This document shows, one piece after another, positions 16,570 through 24,968 of a stretch of 35,883 nt of DNA. The position numbers and the translations under genes were made by a program. Location: positions 1-35,883 of the forward strand of contig PBNH01000025.1 in assembly GCA_002723035.1 (NCBI GenBank), written 5' to 3'. The notes below the pieces were generated by a model. That model was not told the DNA's origin, searched no databases, and was given only the letters and a program-made list of their open reading frames with translations. How positions within the stretch are numbered: the stretch's first letter is position 1; the number at the start of each line of letters is the position of its first letter. This DNA is from Rhodobiaceae bacterium. GTDB taxonomy: Bacteria > Pseudomonadota > Alphaproteobacteria > MED-G09.

Positions 16570-18576
16570 TTATTGACAAGCTAGGCATTCGTCATAATCA
16601 TTTGGATTAGACTCTGCCGCAACCTTATCAAGAGTTTTAACATCAATTTTGGTTGGTTGGTTAGAAGAATTTTCAGCTCTCTGTAATGAGAGTGAACGAC
16701 AATAATAAAGGCTTTTGACACCTTTTTTCCATGCTGAATAGTGAACTTCGTGTAGATACGCTTTATCACTATCGGCTGGTAAAAAGACATTTAACGATTG
16801 AGCTTGGTCAATCATTTCAGATCTATCACCTGCAAGATCTATTAACCATCTTTGGTCAATTTCAAAGGCAGTTTTATAAACATCTTTTTCGTGTTCAGAT
16901 AAGAAATCAAGATGCTGAACTGATCCACCATTTGATAGTATTGAAAGCCATACATCATCAGTATCTTGATTTTTTTCTTGTAAAAGAATTTTAAGATGAC
17001 GATTTCTAACAGTAAATGTTCCTGATAATGTTTTATGGGCATAGACATTTGCAGCAATTGGTTCAATACCTGGACTAGAGCCACCGCAAATAATAGATAT
17101 TGATGCTGTTGGCGCAACCGCAGTTTTATTTGAAAAACGCTCCATAATTCCATATTCCTCAGCATCAGGGCACGGTCCCTTTTCTTTAGCAAGGTCTATT
17201 GAGGCTTGATCAGCCCCCGCTTTTATGTGATTGAATATTTTTTTATTCCATGACTTTGCTACTGCGCTTTCCCATGGAACATTATTTTCCTGAAAAAAAG
17301 AATGAAGCCCCATTACACCTAAACCAACGGATCTCTCTCGTGTCGCTGCATAAGCTGCGCTTTTCATTGTCTCGGGAGCATTATCGATAAAATCTTGAAG
17401 CACGTTATCTAAAAATCGCATAATATCAGGTATGAAATCTTTTTCATTTTCCCATTCAAAAAACTTTTCAATATTTACTGAGGATAAACAACATACGGCA
17501 GTTCTATTTTCACCGTGTTGATCAATACCTGTTGGCAAGGTTATTTCACTGCATAGATTTGATGTTTTAATTTCTAATCCAGCAAGTTTCTGTTGTTCCG
17601 GTCTTAGATTATTAACTGTATCTTTATAAACTAAATAAGGTTCACCTGTTTCGATTCTTGCTGTAAGCATTCTTATCCACAAGGAACGTGCAGAAACCGT
17701 TTTTTGCACAGATTGGTCATGAGGGCTTCTTAAGTCCCAGTCGGCATTTTCTTCAACTGCTCGCATGAATGCATCTGTAAGTTGTATTCCATGATGAAGG
17801 TTGAGAGCTTTTCTGTTTGGGTCTCCTCCCGTGGGCCTTCTTATTTCAATAAATTCTTCTATTTCAGGATGATCTATAGGTAAATAAACTGCTGCAGACC
17901 CTCTTCTTAATGAGCCCTGACTGATTGCTAACGTTAAAGAATCCATAACTCTGATGAAGGGAACAATTCCACTTGTTTTTCCAACCCCACCAATTGGCTC
18001 ACCAATTGATCTTAGATTACCCCAATAAGATCCAATTCCTCCACCTTTTGATGCAAGCCAAACATTCTCTGTCCAAAGGTCAACTATTCCACCAAGACTA
18101 TCACTGGCTTCATTTAAAAAACAAGAGATTGGAAGCCCTCTTCCAGTTCCACCATTAGAAAGAACTGGGGTTGATGGCATGAACCATAGCTGAGAAATAT
18201 AATCATAAAGTCTTTGAGAGTGTTCTTGATTGTCACCGTAATATGATGCTACTCGAGCAAATAAATCTTGAAAGGACTCGCCGGGCATTAAATATCTATC
18301 TTCAAGGGTTTCTCTTCCAAAATCAGTTAGGAGTGAGTCTCTCGATGGATCAATTTTGACTCTAAAGCCCTTACCTTTGTGTTGAACGGCTCGATCATTA
18401 ATTTTGAAATCAATCCGAGGCTGCTTCGATAATTCAGCAGGTGGTTTCTCACCAATTTTTGACTGTGCAAATGAATAAATTTCTTCCATCTCCTCTTTAG
18501 TATAACCAGAAATTACAGGAGTAGGAGTCTTCTTTTCTTTATTTTGATCAATTTTTTCTGGTTTATTCATTAGCAT
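16570..18576 (-). CDS. nrdA: Ribonucleotide reductase class I, alpha subunit
   Basis: Large catalytic subunit making deoxyribonucleotides, 668 residues. Active-site residues are C152, the N340-C342-E344 triad in SNLCSEITL, C362/C363, and Y624-Y625 for radical transfer. A C-terminal CLAC pair (C664, C667) re-reduces the active site. E. coli numbering would be C225, N437-C439-E441, C462, Y730-Y731, C754/C759. The N-terminal 80 residues are polar and show no ATP-cone, so dATP activity control is probably absent. GGAGG lies 8 bases before the ATG; another ATG two codons later is possible. A NrdR-box-like site overlaps its upstream promoter. Confidence 0.92.
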   Translation of the reverse strand: MLMNKPEKIDQNKEKKTPTPVISGYTKEEMEEIYSFAQSKIGEKPPAELSKQPRIDFKINDRAVQHKGKGFRVKIDPSRDSLLTDFGRETLEDRYLMPGESFQDLFARVASYYGDNQEHSQRLYDYISQLWFMPSTPVLSNGGTGRGLPISCFLNEASDSLGGIVDLWTENVWLASKGGGIGSYWGNLRSIGEPIGGVGKTSGIVPFIRVMDSLTLAISQGSLRRGSAAVYLPIDHPEIEEFIEIRRPTGGDPNRKALNLHHGIQLTDAFMRAVEENADWDLRSPHDQSVQKTVSARSLWIRMLTARIETGEPYLVYKDTVNNLRPEQQKLAGLEIKTSNLCSEITLPTGIDQHGENRTAVCCLSSVNIEKFFEWENEKDFIPDIMRFLDNVLQDFIDNAPETMKSAAYAATRERSVGLGVMGLHSFFQENNVPWESAVAKSWNKKIFNHIKAGADQASIDLAKEKGPCPDAEEYGIMERFSNKTAVAPTASISIICGGSSPGIEPIAANVYAHKTLSGTFTVRNRHLKILLQEKNQDTDDVWLSILSNGGSVQHLDFLSEHEKDVYKTAFEIDQRWLIDLAGDRSEMIDQAQSLNVFLPADSDKAYLHEVHYSAWKKGVKSLYYCRSLSLQRAENSSNQPTKIDVKTLDKVAAESNPNDYDECLACQ

Positions 18577-18716
18577 TTCTTATTCCTCCGTTTTTTTGAG
18601 AGAGTCGTCTCTTCTATACAACAATTGTTGCATTATTGCTTCTAACGGCAATTTAAAATAATATTTAGGGCGTAATATACATTTAATTTTTGGCTTACTA
18701 TTTTTAAGTAAATTTT

Positions 18717-18732
18717 ACTACAAATAGAGTAT
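18717..18732 (-). promoter_or_regulatory. Possible second, weak NrdR box
   Basis: On the minus strand this reads ATACTCTATTTGTAGT. It agrees with about 10 of 16 positions of the NrdR consensus. It begins 29 bp from the stronger box, roughly the three-helical-turn spacing (about 31 bp) of paired NrdR sites. The weak match makes it tentative. Confidence 0.3.
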
Positions 18733-18745
18733 ATAACGTTACCTA

Positions 18746-18761
18746 ACACAAAATATAGTAT
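18746..18761 (-). promoter_or_regulatory. NrdR box upstream of nrdAB
   Basis: On the minus strand the site reads ATACTATATTTTGTGT, matching about 14 of 16 positions of the NrdR consensus acaCwAtATaTwGtgt. It overlaps the predicted -10 element of the nrdA promoter, the usual position for repression by the ATP/dATP-sensing NrdR protein. No nrdR gene is in the window. Confidence 0.65.
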
Positions 18762-18782
18762 CCTGTTCGTTCTATAGGTCAA
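18755..18782 (-). promoter_or_regulatory. Predicted sigma-70 promoter for nrdAB
   Basis: On the minus strand a -35 element TTGACC (18777-18782) is followed after 16 bases by TACTAT (18755-18760) as -10. The -10 is inside the NrdR-like box. The transcript would have a leader of about 170 bases that includes the CAACAATTGTTG palindrome. Confidence 0.5.
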
Positions 18783-18787
18783 TAAGG

Positions 18788-18820
18788 AAAAAACAAAAAA
18801 GTTAATTTTTTTTGTTTTTT
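18788..18820. repeat. A/T homopolymer inverted repeat
   Basis: AAAAAACAAAAAA (18788-18800) and its complement TTTTTTGTTTTTT (18808-18820) flank the 7-base loop GTTAATT. It sits just upstream of the nrdA -35 box, where A-tracts could bend DNA or act as an UP element. It could also be chance in AT-rich sequence. Confidence 0.45.
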
Positions 18821-18882
18821 TTGACTTTTTATAAAAAAAATCCAAAAATTATAGCCATTAAATAATTTTTTGGAGTTCTCTT

Positions 18883-19914
18883 TTGTCAAATTCAAATCAT
18901 ACATATAAGTCATGGCGTCTTAAAAAGAGGCCGGTTGGTGAAATAAAAAATAGTGATCTTAGTCTTGTTGAAGAAAATATTCCTGAAATTAGTGACAATG
19001 AAGTTCTTGCCAGGACAATATATTTTTCATTAGATCCCACGAATAGAATTTGGATGTCAGATGTTGATCAATATATGGAGCCAGTTGAGATAGGTGATAT
19101 TATGAGAGCTGGGGGATCTATTGCTGTTGTAGAAGAGTCTAAAGTAAATGATGTTTCTGTTGGTGATATTATTCAAGGAGGAATGCACGGAGGATGGCAA
19201 GATTATTTTACCGTACCTGGTAACGATATTATAAAACTTCCAAAAGAAACTGGGTTACCTCTAACAGCCTTTATCTCCGTACTTGGCTTTACGGGACCAA
19301 CAGCATATTTTGGTTTGCTTGATATTGGTAAGCCCAAGAAAGGTGAAACCGTCGTTGTCTCGGCAGCTGCTGGTGCAGTTGGTTCGATAGTTTGCCAAAT
19401 TGCAAAAATTAAAGAGTGTAATGTTGTTGCTATAGCAGGTTCAGACGAAAAGTGTAGTTGGCTTAAAAATGAGTTAGATGTTGATAGTGTGATTAACTAT
19501 AAGAAAGAAAATCTCTTGGATGCATTAAAGTCAGCATGTCCTAATGGTATTGATGTATATTTTGATAATGTTGGTGGTGATACTCTAGATGCAGCATTAA
19601 CACTTATGAACAAATTTGGAAGAATTCCTGTCTGTGGATTAATTTCAATGTACAATGATTGGTCATCCACTGGACCAAAAATGTATAGAAATATTTTAAT
19701 GAAGACTTTAACTGTTACTGGCTTTTTAGTTTCAGACTTTGCCGATCAATTTGAAGAGTGTCTTCAAATGCTTGGACAATGGGTTGCTGAGGGGAAAATT
19801 AAATACAAGGTTGATGTTGTAGAGGGTATTGAAAATGCCCCTACAGCAGTAAACAAATTATTCACAGGGGAAAATCAAGGTAAGCTTGTTATTCAAACTT
19901 CAAGAGAGCCTTAA
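18883..19914 (+). CDS. NADP-dependent MDR oxidoreductase (CurA-like), paralogue
   Basis: Zinc-free medium-chain reductase, 343 residues. The subfamily motif [12 protein letters not shown] is at 49-60, [11 protein letters not shown] at 135-145, and the NADPH loop AAAGAVGS at 161-168. It likely reduces activated double bonds in enones or enals. It starts at TTG 18883 with TGGAG at 18871-18875. It resembles the protein at 13230-14231 throughout, including the VDIYFDNV-type segment before the second half, so the two are paralogues. The last bases TTAA are shared with the convergent thiolase stop codon. Confidence 0.82.
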   Translation: MSNSNHTYKSWRLKKRPVGEIKNSDLSLVEENIPEISDNEVLARTIYFSLDPTNRIWMSDVDQYMEPVEIGDIMRAGGSIAVVEESKVNDVSVGDIIQGGMHGGWQDYFTVPGNDIIKLPKETGLPLTAFISVLGFTGPTAYFGLLDIGKPKKGETVVVSAAAGAVGSIVCQIAKIKECNVVAIAGSDEKCSWLKNELDVDSVINYKKENLLDALKSACPNGIDVYFDNVGGDTLDAALTLMNKFGRIPVCGLISMYNDWSSTGPKMYRNILMKTLTVTGFLVSDFADQFEECLQMLGQWVAEGKIKYKVDVVEGIENAPTAVNKLFTGENQGKLVIQTSREP

Positions 19915-21101
19915 TTAAAAACCTCAAATAAACCGGCAGCTCCCATTCCACCACCAATACACATTGTGACAACAACATTTTTGGCTTTTCTTCTTTTGCC
20001 TTCAAGTAAAATGTGACCAACTAATCTAGCACCAGTCATACCAAAAGGATGACCAATGGCTATTGAGCCACCATTAACATTTAATTTCTCATTATCAATA
20101 CCTAGCTTGTCACGACAATACAATGTCTGACTTGCAAAAGCCTCATTAAGCTCCCACAAATCGATATCATCAATAGTAAGGTTATTTCTTTCTAAAAGTC
20201 TTGGTATTGCAAATACAGGGCCTATACCCATTTCATCTGGTTCACAACCAGCAACAGCAAAACCTCTAAAAGCTCCAAGAGGTTCAAGACCTTTTTGCTC
20301 TGCAAGTTTTGAGTCCATAACCACAACAGAGGCAGCCCCATCCGATAGCTGAGAGGCATTCCCAGCAGTAATGAAATGTTCATCACCACGAACAGGCTTT
20401 AGCTGGGAAAGTCCTTCTAAAGTTGTTGAAGGTCTATTACATTCATCTTTATCGACCGTATAATCGACAACACTTTCTTCTCCACTTTCTTTATCAACAA
20501 CTTTCATTTTTGTATCCATTGCAACTATCTCTTCTTTATATAAGTCTGCCTCTTGAGCAGCAGCTGTTCTTTGTTGACTTTGAAGAGAATATTCATCTTG
20601 TGCTTTACGAGAAATATTGTATCTTTTTGCAACAATGTCTGCAGTCTCAATCATAGGCATCCATAACGCTGGATAACTTTCCATTAGTCTCTCTTCTGTT
20701 ATATTATTGAAATTGATACCTTGCATTGGTACTAGAGAGATAGACTCAACACCTGCTCCAACAACAGCGCTAGCACCTTCGTTCACAACTCTCCCAGCAG
20801 CCATTGCTATAGTTTGTAAACCTGAAGAACAAAACCTATTTACCGTAACACCAGATGTTGTTACTGGACATCCTGCCCAAATTGCTGCCAGTCTTCCAAC
20901 ATTTTGTCCTGTTGCCCCTTCAGGAGTACCACACCCCATAATCACATCTTCAATCTCATTTGGGTCTAATTTAGCTCTTTCAATTGAATGCTTAACAGCA
21001 TGTCCGGCCATTGCGGCACCATGAGTTATATTAAAACCACCTCGTCCAGATTTCGCGAGGCCTGTTCTTGCCGTTGAGACTATCACTGCTTCTCTTGTCA
21101 T
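19911..21101 (-). CDS. Acetyl-CoA acyltransferase (thiolase II family)
   Basis: Thiolase, 396 residues, the full family length. The nucleophile is C91 in [15 protein letters not shown] is at 319-323, the GHP histidine H351 lies in [12 protein letters not shown], and the second cysteine C381 in [10 protein letters not shown] acts as base. It cleaves 3-ketoacyl-CoA with CoA in beta-oxidation, or condenses two acetyl-CoA. The degradative role fits the crotonases and MaoC hydratase further along, and the acetoacetyl-CoA synthetase at 3909-5849 would supply another substrate. GGAG precedes the ATG. Chain-length preference cannot be read from the sequence. Confidence 0.92.
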   Translation of the reverse strand: MTREAVIVSTARTGLAKSGRGGFNITHGAAMAGHAVKHSIERAKLDPNEIEDVIMGCGTPEGATGQNVGRLAAIWAGCPVTTSGVTVNRFCSSGLQTIAMAAGRVVNEGASAVVGAGVESISLVPMQGINFNNITEERLMESYPALWMPMIETADIVAKRYNISRKAQDEYSLQSQQRTAAAQEADLYKEEIVAMDTKMKVVDKESGEESVVDYTVDKDECNRPSTTLEGLSQLKPVRGDEHFITAGNASQLSDGAASVVVMDSKLAEQKGLEPLGAFRGFAVAGCEPDEMGIGPVFAIPRLLERNNLTIDDIDLWELNEAFASQTLYCRDKLGIDNEKLNVNGGSIAIGHPFGMTGARLVGHILLEGKRRKAKNVVVTMCIGGGMGAAGLFEVFN

Positions 21102-21241
21102 TATTAGCTCCTATTAAGTTAGGTTAATTAAATATCTAATTTAATAATTAAACTATAGAATTAACTTTGTTGTTCAAATTTATTATATTTTTCTTTTTTA
21201 TTTATAAAAATTAAATTAAGTCATAATTATAAGGAGTTTTT

Positions 21242-21511
21242 TTGTCAAATCATCATACAAAACATAATTACTATCAAATTATTCTAGACAATAAAGAAGC
21301 ATTAGCAACTAAGGAATTTGGTGTTATACCAAAATTACTAACTATAAATATTGATCTGTGTAACTTAGACGGAAATTTTGTAATTAATAATTTTAATGTA
21401 CAATCGTCCATTGAAAAAAAGAGTAAAGATACAATATTTATTAAGACTTACATAATAATAGATAGTAATATTATTGTATCATCTTCAAGTGTGTGGACTA
21501 ACAACTGCTAA
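21242..21511 (+). CDS. Small protein of unknown function, possibly a short hotdog domain
   Basis: 89 residues, starting at TTG 21242 with a strong AAGGAG (21231-21236), which argues that it is a real gene. The second half alternates hydrophobic strands (NFNVQSSIEKKS..., then FIKTYIIIDSN, then VSSSSVW). That vaguely recalls the last strands of hotdog thioesterases, but the usual N-terminal helix and the HGG motif are missing, so this is a weak guess. There is no signal peptide or membrane segment. Its stop codon at 21509-21511 lies one base before the start of the autotransporter protease gene, suggesting translational coupling. Confidence 0.6.
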   Translation: MSNHHTKHNYYQIILDNKEALATKEFGVIPKLLTINIDLCNLDGNFVINNFNVQSSIEKKSKDTIFIKTYIIIDSNIIVSSSSVWTNNC

Positions 21512-21512
21512 A

Positions 21513-24005
21513 ATGTTTCTTAATATATTTTATAAATTTCTCTCCCTTTTTTTAATTATAATATTACTTAATAATTGTGGAGGTGGAGGAAAAGGTACTC
21601 CTGATCAATTATCAGCCTTGCCAGCGGAGGAGGAAAACTTATCTGAAACTCTTGACCCAAATACTGATATTTTTATTCCGAAAGAAAGTTTTGAAACGCC
21701 TGAATATAAAAATCAATGGGGCTTAAAATTTATAAATGCATCAGACGCTTATTCATATGGTGCATCGGGAAAGGGGGTTGTTATTGGTGTAGTCGACGAA
21801 GCTTTAGATTGGGGGCATCATGAATTTTTAAGAGAAAATATTCTTCATCCTGATAGTGTTCTGACATATAGTGGAAATAGAGAACCGACTGCTTTAGAAA
21901 AATTTCATGGCACTGCTACAAGCTCAATAATTGCTGGAAGAAAGGATGATGAACCTGTTGATAGAAATATGCATGGCGTTGCCTATAATGCCCAGATATT
22001 ATTTATAGCTATAGAATTAGGATCTCCACCTTCAGATGGTGAGTATGAGCCAATTGATATACCTGCTTTTAGCTGGGAGCGTTATGATGAACAAGAGTCA
22101 AAATTCTATAAAGAACTATCATCGAAATCTGACGTTATTAATAATAGTTTTGGATTTACTGGTCAAATAACTGATTATTCAAAAGAGACTCTTCAAAATA
22201 CATTTCCAAAATTAATTAATACTTTTGCAAGCGAACAGGAAACAATTTTTGTTTGGTCAGCTGGGAATTATAATGGAATAAGAGATACCGAAGGAGGGAA
22301 GGTGGATGCCACAGATCCAGGAATTTTAGCTGGTTTAGGTTATTATTTTCCTGAGCTAACTAAGAATAATGTTGCTGTTGTTGCTGTTGATCAAGAGGGT
22401 GATATCGCTGATTTTTCTAATCGATGCGGTGTTGCAAAAGATTTTTGTATTGCCGCCCCTGGCGTTAAAGTGCCATTAGCAATCCCTAATAACTTATTTA
22501 ATTCATTATCAGATAAAGAGAAAAATAATTTTAATGAAAATGTTTTAAATTATTTGGAAGATCATCCTTCTGAAGCATATTTATTAGGATCAGGAACATC
22601 CTTTTCTGCGCCTCATGTAACTGGTGCAATAGCTGTTTTAAAAGAACTCTTCAATGATAATTTATCTAGCGTTCAAATTTTAGAACGTTTATTTAATACT
22701 GCAAATAAAGAAGGAAAATATTCTGATAAGGAAATTTATGGGCAAGGATTATTAGACTTAAAAACGGCATCTTCTCCAGTTGGCTCAACTCTTTTCTATT
22801 CTGGACCAAATATTTATTCAGATATCATACCAACTTTTAGTTCATATGTATCTACATCAAAGTCTTTTGGTGATGCCCTGAAAAATAGTTTAGATGAAAC
22901 TAGATTATCAGTTTTTGATGCACTAGGAGCTCCTTTTTCAATACCGGCTACCTCTCTTGTAAAAAATATTATTCCATCTTCAAACACAATGAAGAGATTA
23001 TTTAATTTTAAAGAAAAAAAATATGGTTACATCTCTTCAAATGGTTTTGAATATTATTCTTCATGGAAAAGATTCCTAACCTCAACCGGAGTTGAGACGA
23101 ATAAAATTGACTTTGCTGAAATAAATTTTCATAAAAAAAATTCCTCATTTTCATTTTCATACGGAAAAAACCCATCAACAAATTTTCTAGATACTTCTGA
23201 AGAATTGCTAATTTATAAAAGCTTTTATGATAAAGAGGCTTTGACAAATCCATGGCTAAATTTAGTAGAAGAGGGTTACAGTCTTGGTTTTTCTAATAAA
23301 TTAAATACATTATATTTTGATCTAAATATTTTTTCAGGCTTTAAGAGGGATGAGGATTGGTTTTTAAAACCAAATTTTTATTTTGATAAAAATAAGAATG
23401 AGAGTAAAGGTTTTTACCTGACGCTCAGGAACAATATTTTATCAAAAGTTATGCTTGGTTATACTATAGGTCTCTTAGAAACTAATAATGGACTCTTTGA
23501 TAATAGTTTTAATGGTGCTTTTGACATAATTGAAGATTCGAAAAGTTTTTTTTCATCAATTTCTTTTAAATCAGCTTTTGTAAATGACTGGGGTTTTATT
23601 GGTAGTTTAAATCATGCTGATATTTCCAATATTAGTTCAGATAAATTTATAAGAAATATTTCAGACTTAGAAGAGTTTAGTTTTGACATTGCTCTAATAA
23701 AAAAATCTTTTTTTAAAAAAAATGATTTGTTATCATTTAGAATAAAACAAGACCCCAGAATTGAGAATACTCAAATATCTTTTTATTTTCCAGAAGGAAG
23801 AGACCCAAGTGGGTCAATAAATTTTAAGTCAGTAAATTTACCTATAAAGCCCTCTGGACGCGAAATAAATTTAGAAACATCATGGTCATTTCAAAATGAA
23901 AATAAAAAATATTATATTAATTTGAACTTAATAAGGGATAAAGCTCATATTAAAACAAATAATATTGAATTAAATTTTATATTTGCACACCAAAGATTTT
24001 TTTAA
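21513..24005 (+). CDS. Subtilisin-family (S8) autotransporter serine protease, putative lipoprotein
   Basis: 830 residues from ATG 21513. The first 21 residues are a hydrophobic signal ending LLNNC with C22 followed by GGGG, a likely lipobox although Asn at -1 is unusual. The peptidase domain (about 65-400) has D95 (VIGVVDEALDWG), H132 (FHGTATS), oxyanion N252 (WSAGN) and S363 in GTSFSAPHV. Residues about 440-560 link to a C-terminal region with alternating aromatic strands ending in RFF, typical of an autotransporter beta-barrel. The layout resembles NalP, a lipidated protease autotransporter of Neisseria. It is probably a surface protease for peptides or self-processing. The catalytic D is followed by EA rather than TG. 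It has no own ribosome site and is coupled to the small upstream gene. Confidence 0.85.
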   Translation: MFLNIFYKFLSLFLIIILLNNCGGGGKGTPDQLSALPAEEENLSETLDPNTDIFIPKESFETPEYKNQWGLKFINASDAYSYGASGKGVVIGVVDEALDWGHHEFLRENILHPDSVLTYSGNREPTALEKFHGTATSSIIAGRKDDEPVDRNMHGVAYNAQILFIAIELGSPPSDGEYEPIDIPAFSWERYDEQESKFYKELSSKSDVINNSFGFTGQITDYSKETLQNTFPKLINTFASEQETIFVWSAGNYNGIRDTEGGKVDATDPGILAGLGYYFPELTKNNVAVVAVDQEGDIADFSNRCGVAKDFCIAAPGVKVPLAIPNNLFNSLSDKEKNNFNENVLNYLEDHPSEAYLLGSGTSFSAPHVTGAIAVLKELFNDNLSSVQILERLFNTANKEGKYSDKEIYGQGLLDLKTASSPVGSTLFYSGPNIYSDIIPTFSSYVSTSKSFGDALKNSLDETRLSVFDALGAPFSIPATSLVKNIIPSSNTMKRLFNFKEKKYGYISSNGFEYYSSWKRFLTSTGVETNKIDFAEINFHKKNSSFSFSYGKNPSTNFLDTSEELLIYKSFYDKEALTNPWLNLVEEGYSLGFSNKLNTLYFDLNIFSGFKRDEDWFLKPNFYFDKNKNESKGFYLTLRNNILSKVMLGYTIGLLETNNGLFDNSFNGAFDIIEDSKSFFSSISFKSAFVNDWGFIGSLNHADISNISSDKFIRNISDLEEFSFDIALIKKSFFKKNDLLSFRIKQDPRIENTQISFYFPEGRDPSGSINFKSVNLPIKPSGREINLETSWSFQNENKKYYINLNLIRDKAHIKTNNIELNFIFAHQRFF

Positions 24006-24881
24006 TCAAAGTAATCCAAAACCTTTTTTAATAGGATATAGATCCTCAAACTCAGGGTCTTTTTTTTCTAATTGGGCGCCTAGAGCCTCCTTCATGTCTA
24101 CATGAGGATTATACATACCTGTTTGCCACATCGCTATTTGATTAAGACCTTCTTCAATTGTTCTGCCGCGAGTGTAATTAATGGCTTCTTTTGAACCCCA
24201 AACAGCAAGAGGAGATTTTTTTGCAATTTCCTTTGCTATCTTCATTACTTCTATCATCATGTCATCATAGTTTGAGAAAATATTATTCACTAATCCGCAA
24301 TCTTTGGCCTCATTTGAGAACATTCTTCTACCTGTGAATGCAAGTTCCTTTACTAAACCCATTGGCAATAAGTAAGGAAGTCTTGGGAAAGTTCCAACAT
24401 CTGCAGTCATACCAATATTAATTTCTTGGATACAGAAAAAGGCATCCTCAGTGCAATATCTCATATCACATGCTGAAGCAAAATCTACTGCTCCACCAAT
24501 GCAGCCACCCTGTATAGCCATAAGTACAGGGACTCTTGAGTTATCAATACAATTAAATGTTTCTTGAAGTTTAAGAAGGCCCTTGTAAAAACTACCTTTT
24601 TTCCTTCCTGGGTCAGTTTTTGGACTCTCCTCGTTTCGAGCATTTTCTGCATCACTAAATACTGATAAATCCATTCCAGCACTAAAGTGTTTACCAGTGG
24701 ATGAAATAACAATTACTCTCGCTAAGGCATCATGATCGATTTCATTAATAATTCTTGGTAAATCTGACCAAAAAGATATTGGCAGACTGTTCATTTTTTC
24801 TGGTCTGTTAAGTATTATATGTGCAATTTTATCTTGAATATTTATCTTAAAACATTCAAATTTTTCATCTTTAAGTGACAT
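24006..24881 (-). CDS. Crotonase, delta3,5-delta2,4-dienoyl-CoA isomerase type
   Basis: Crotonase-family protein, 291 residues. The oxyanion segments are HFSAGMDLSVF near 65-75 and GGCIGGAVDFASACD. D133, E153 and D161 have the exact 20- and 8-residue spacing of the catalytic D176, E196 and D204 of mammalian ECH1, with the ADVGT-xRLP context also kept. This supports isomerisation of 3,5-dienoyl-CoA to 2,4-dienoyl-CoA during oxidation of unsaturated fatty acids. It starts at ATG 24881, divergent from the MaoC hydratase across an 87-bp gap. Its stop abuts the protease stop with no gap. Confidence 0.83.
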   Translation of the reverse strand: MSLKDEKFECFKINIQDKIAHIILNRPEKMNSLPISFWSDLPRIINEIDHDALARVIVISSTGKHFSAGMDLSVFSDAENARNEESPKTDPGRKKGSFYKGLLKLQETFNCIDNSRVPVLMAIQGGCIGGAVDFASACDMRYCTEDAFFCIQEINIGMTADVGTFPRLPYLLPMGLVKELAFTGRRMFSNEAKDCGLVNNIFSNYDDMMIEVMKIAKEIAKKSPLAVWGSKEAINYTRGRTIEEGLNQIAMWQTGMYNPHVDMKEALGAQLEKKDPEFEDLYPIKKGFGLL

Positions 24882-24912
24882 TTTTAATTCCTTTTTCTAA
24901 AAATTATAACAT

Positions 24913-24926
24913 ACTATCTTGATAGT
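24913..24926. promoter_or_regulatory. Inverted repeat ACTATC-TT-GATAGT, candidate operator
   Basis: A 6-2-6 inverted repeat in the centre of the 87-bp gap between the dienoyl-CoA isomerase-like gene (minus) and the MaoC hydratase (plus). Both genes act on enoyl-CoA, so a shared repressor site (for example TetR type) is plausible. No regulator gene is in the window. Confidence 0.4.
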
Positions 24927-24968
24927 TAATTTCTAGCATGTTTTTGTATGTTTTATTAGGAGAAAATT

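Larger units (their letters stand above)
18577..18882. other. 306-bp divergent intergenic region upstream of nrdA
   Basis: Non-coding gap between nrdA (minus) and a CurA-like gene (plus). From the nrdA side it holds a perfect palindrome CAACAATTGTTG (18619-18630), a weak and a strong NrdR-box-like site, a minus-strand promoter, and a long A/T inverted repeat (18788-18820). A short open frame inside it on the minus strand is made mostly of homopolymer runs and has no ribosome site, so it is not called as a gene. Confidence 0.7.

Noticed and set aside
18642-18845. 67-residue minus-strand frame in the nrdA upstream region
   Set aside because: It consists largely of Lys/Phe runs from A/T tracts, has no ribosome site and overlaps the promoter and NrdR-like box.
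19911-21101. Long plus-strand frames opposite the thiolase and nrdA genes
   Set aside because: They are antisense shadows without ribosome sites or recognisable motifs.
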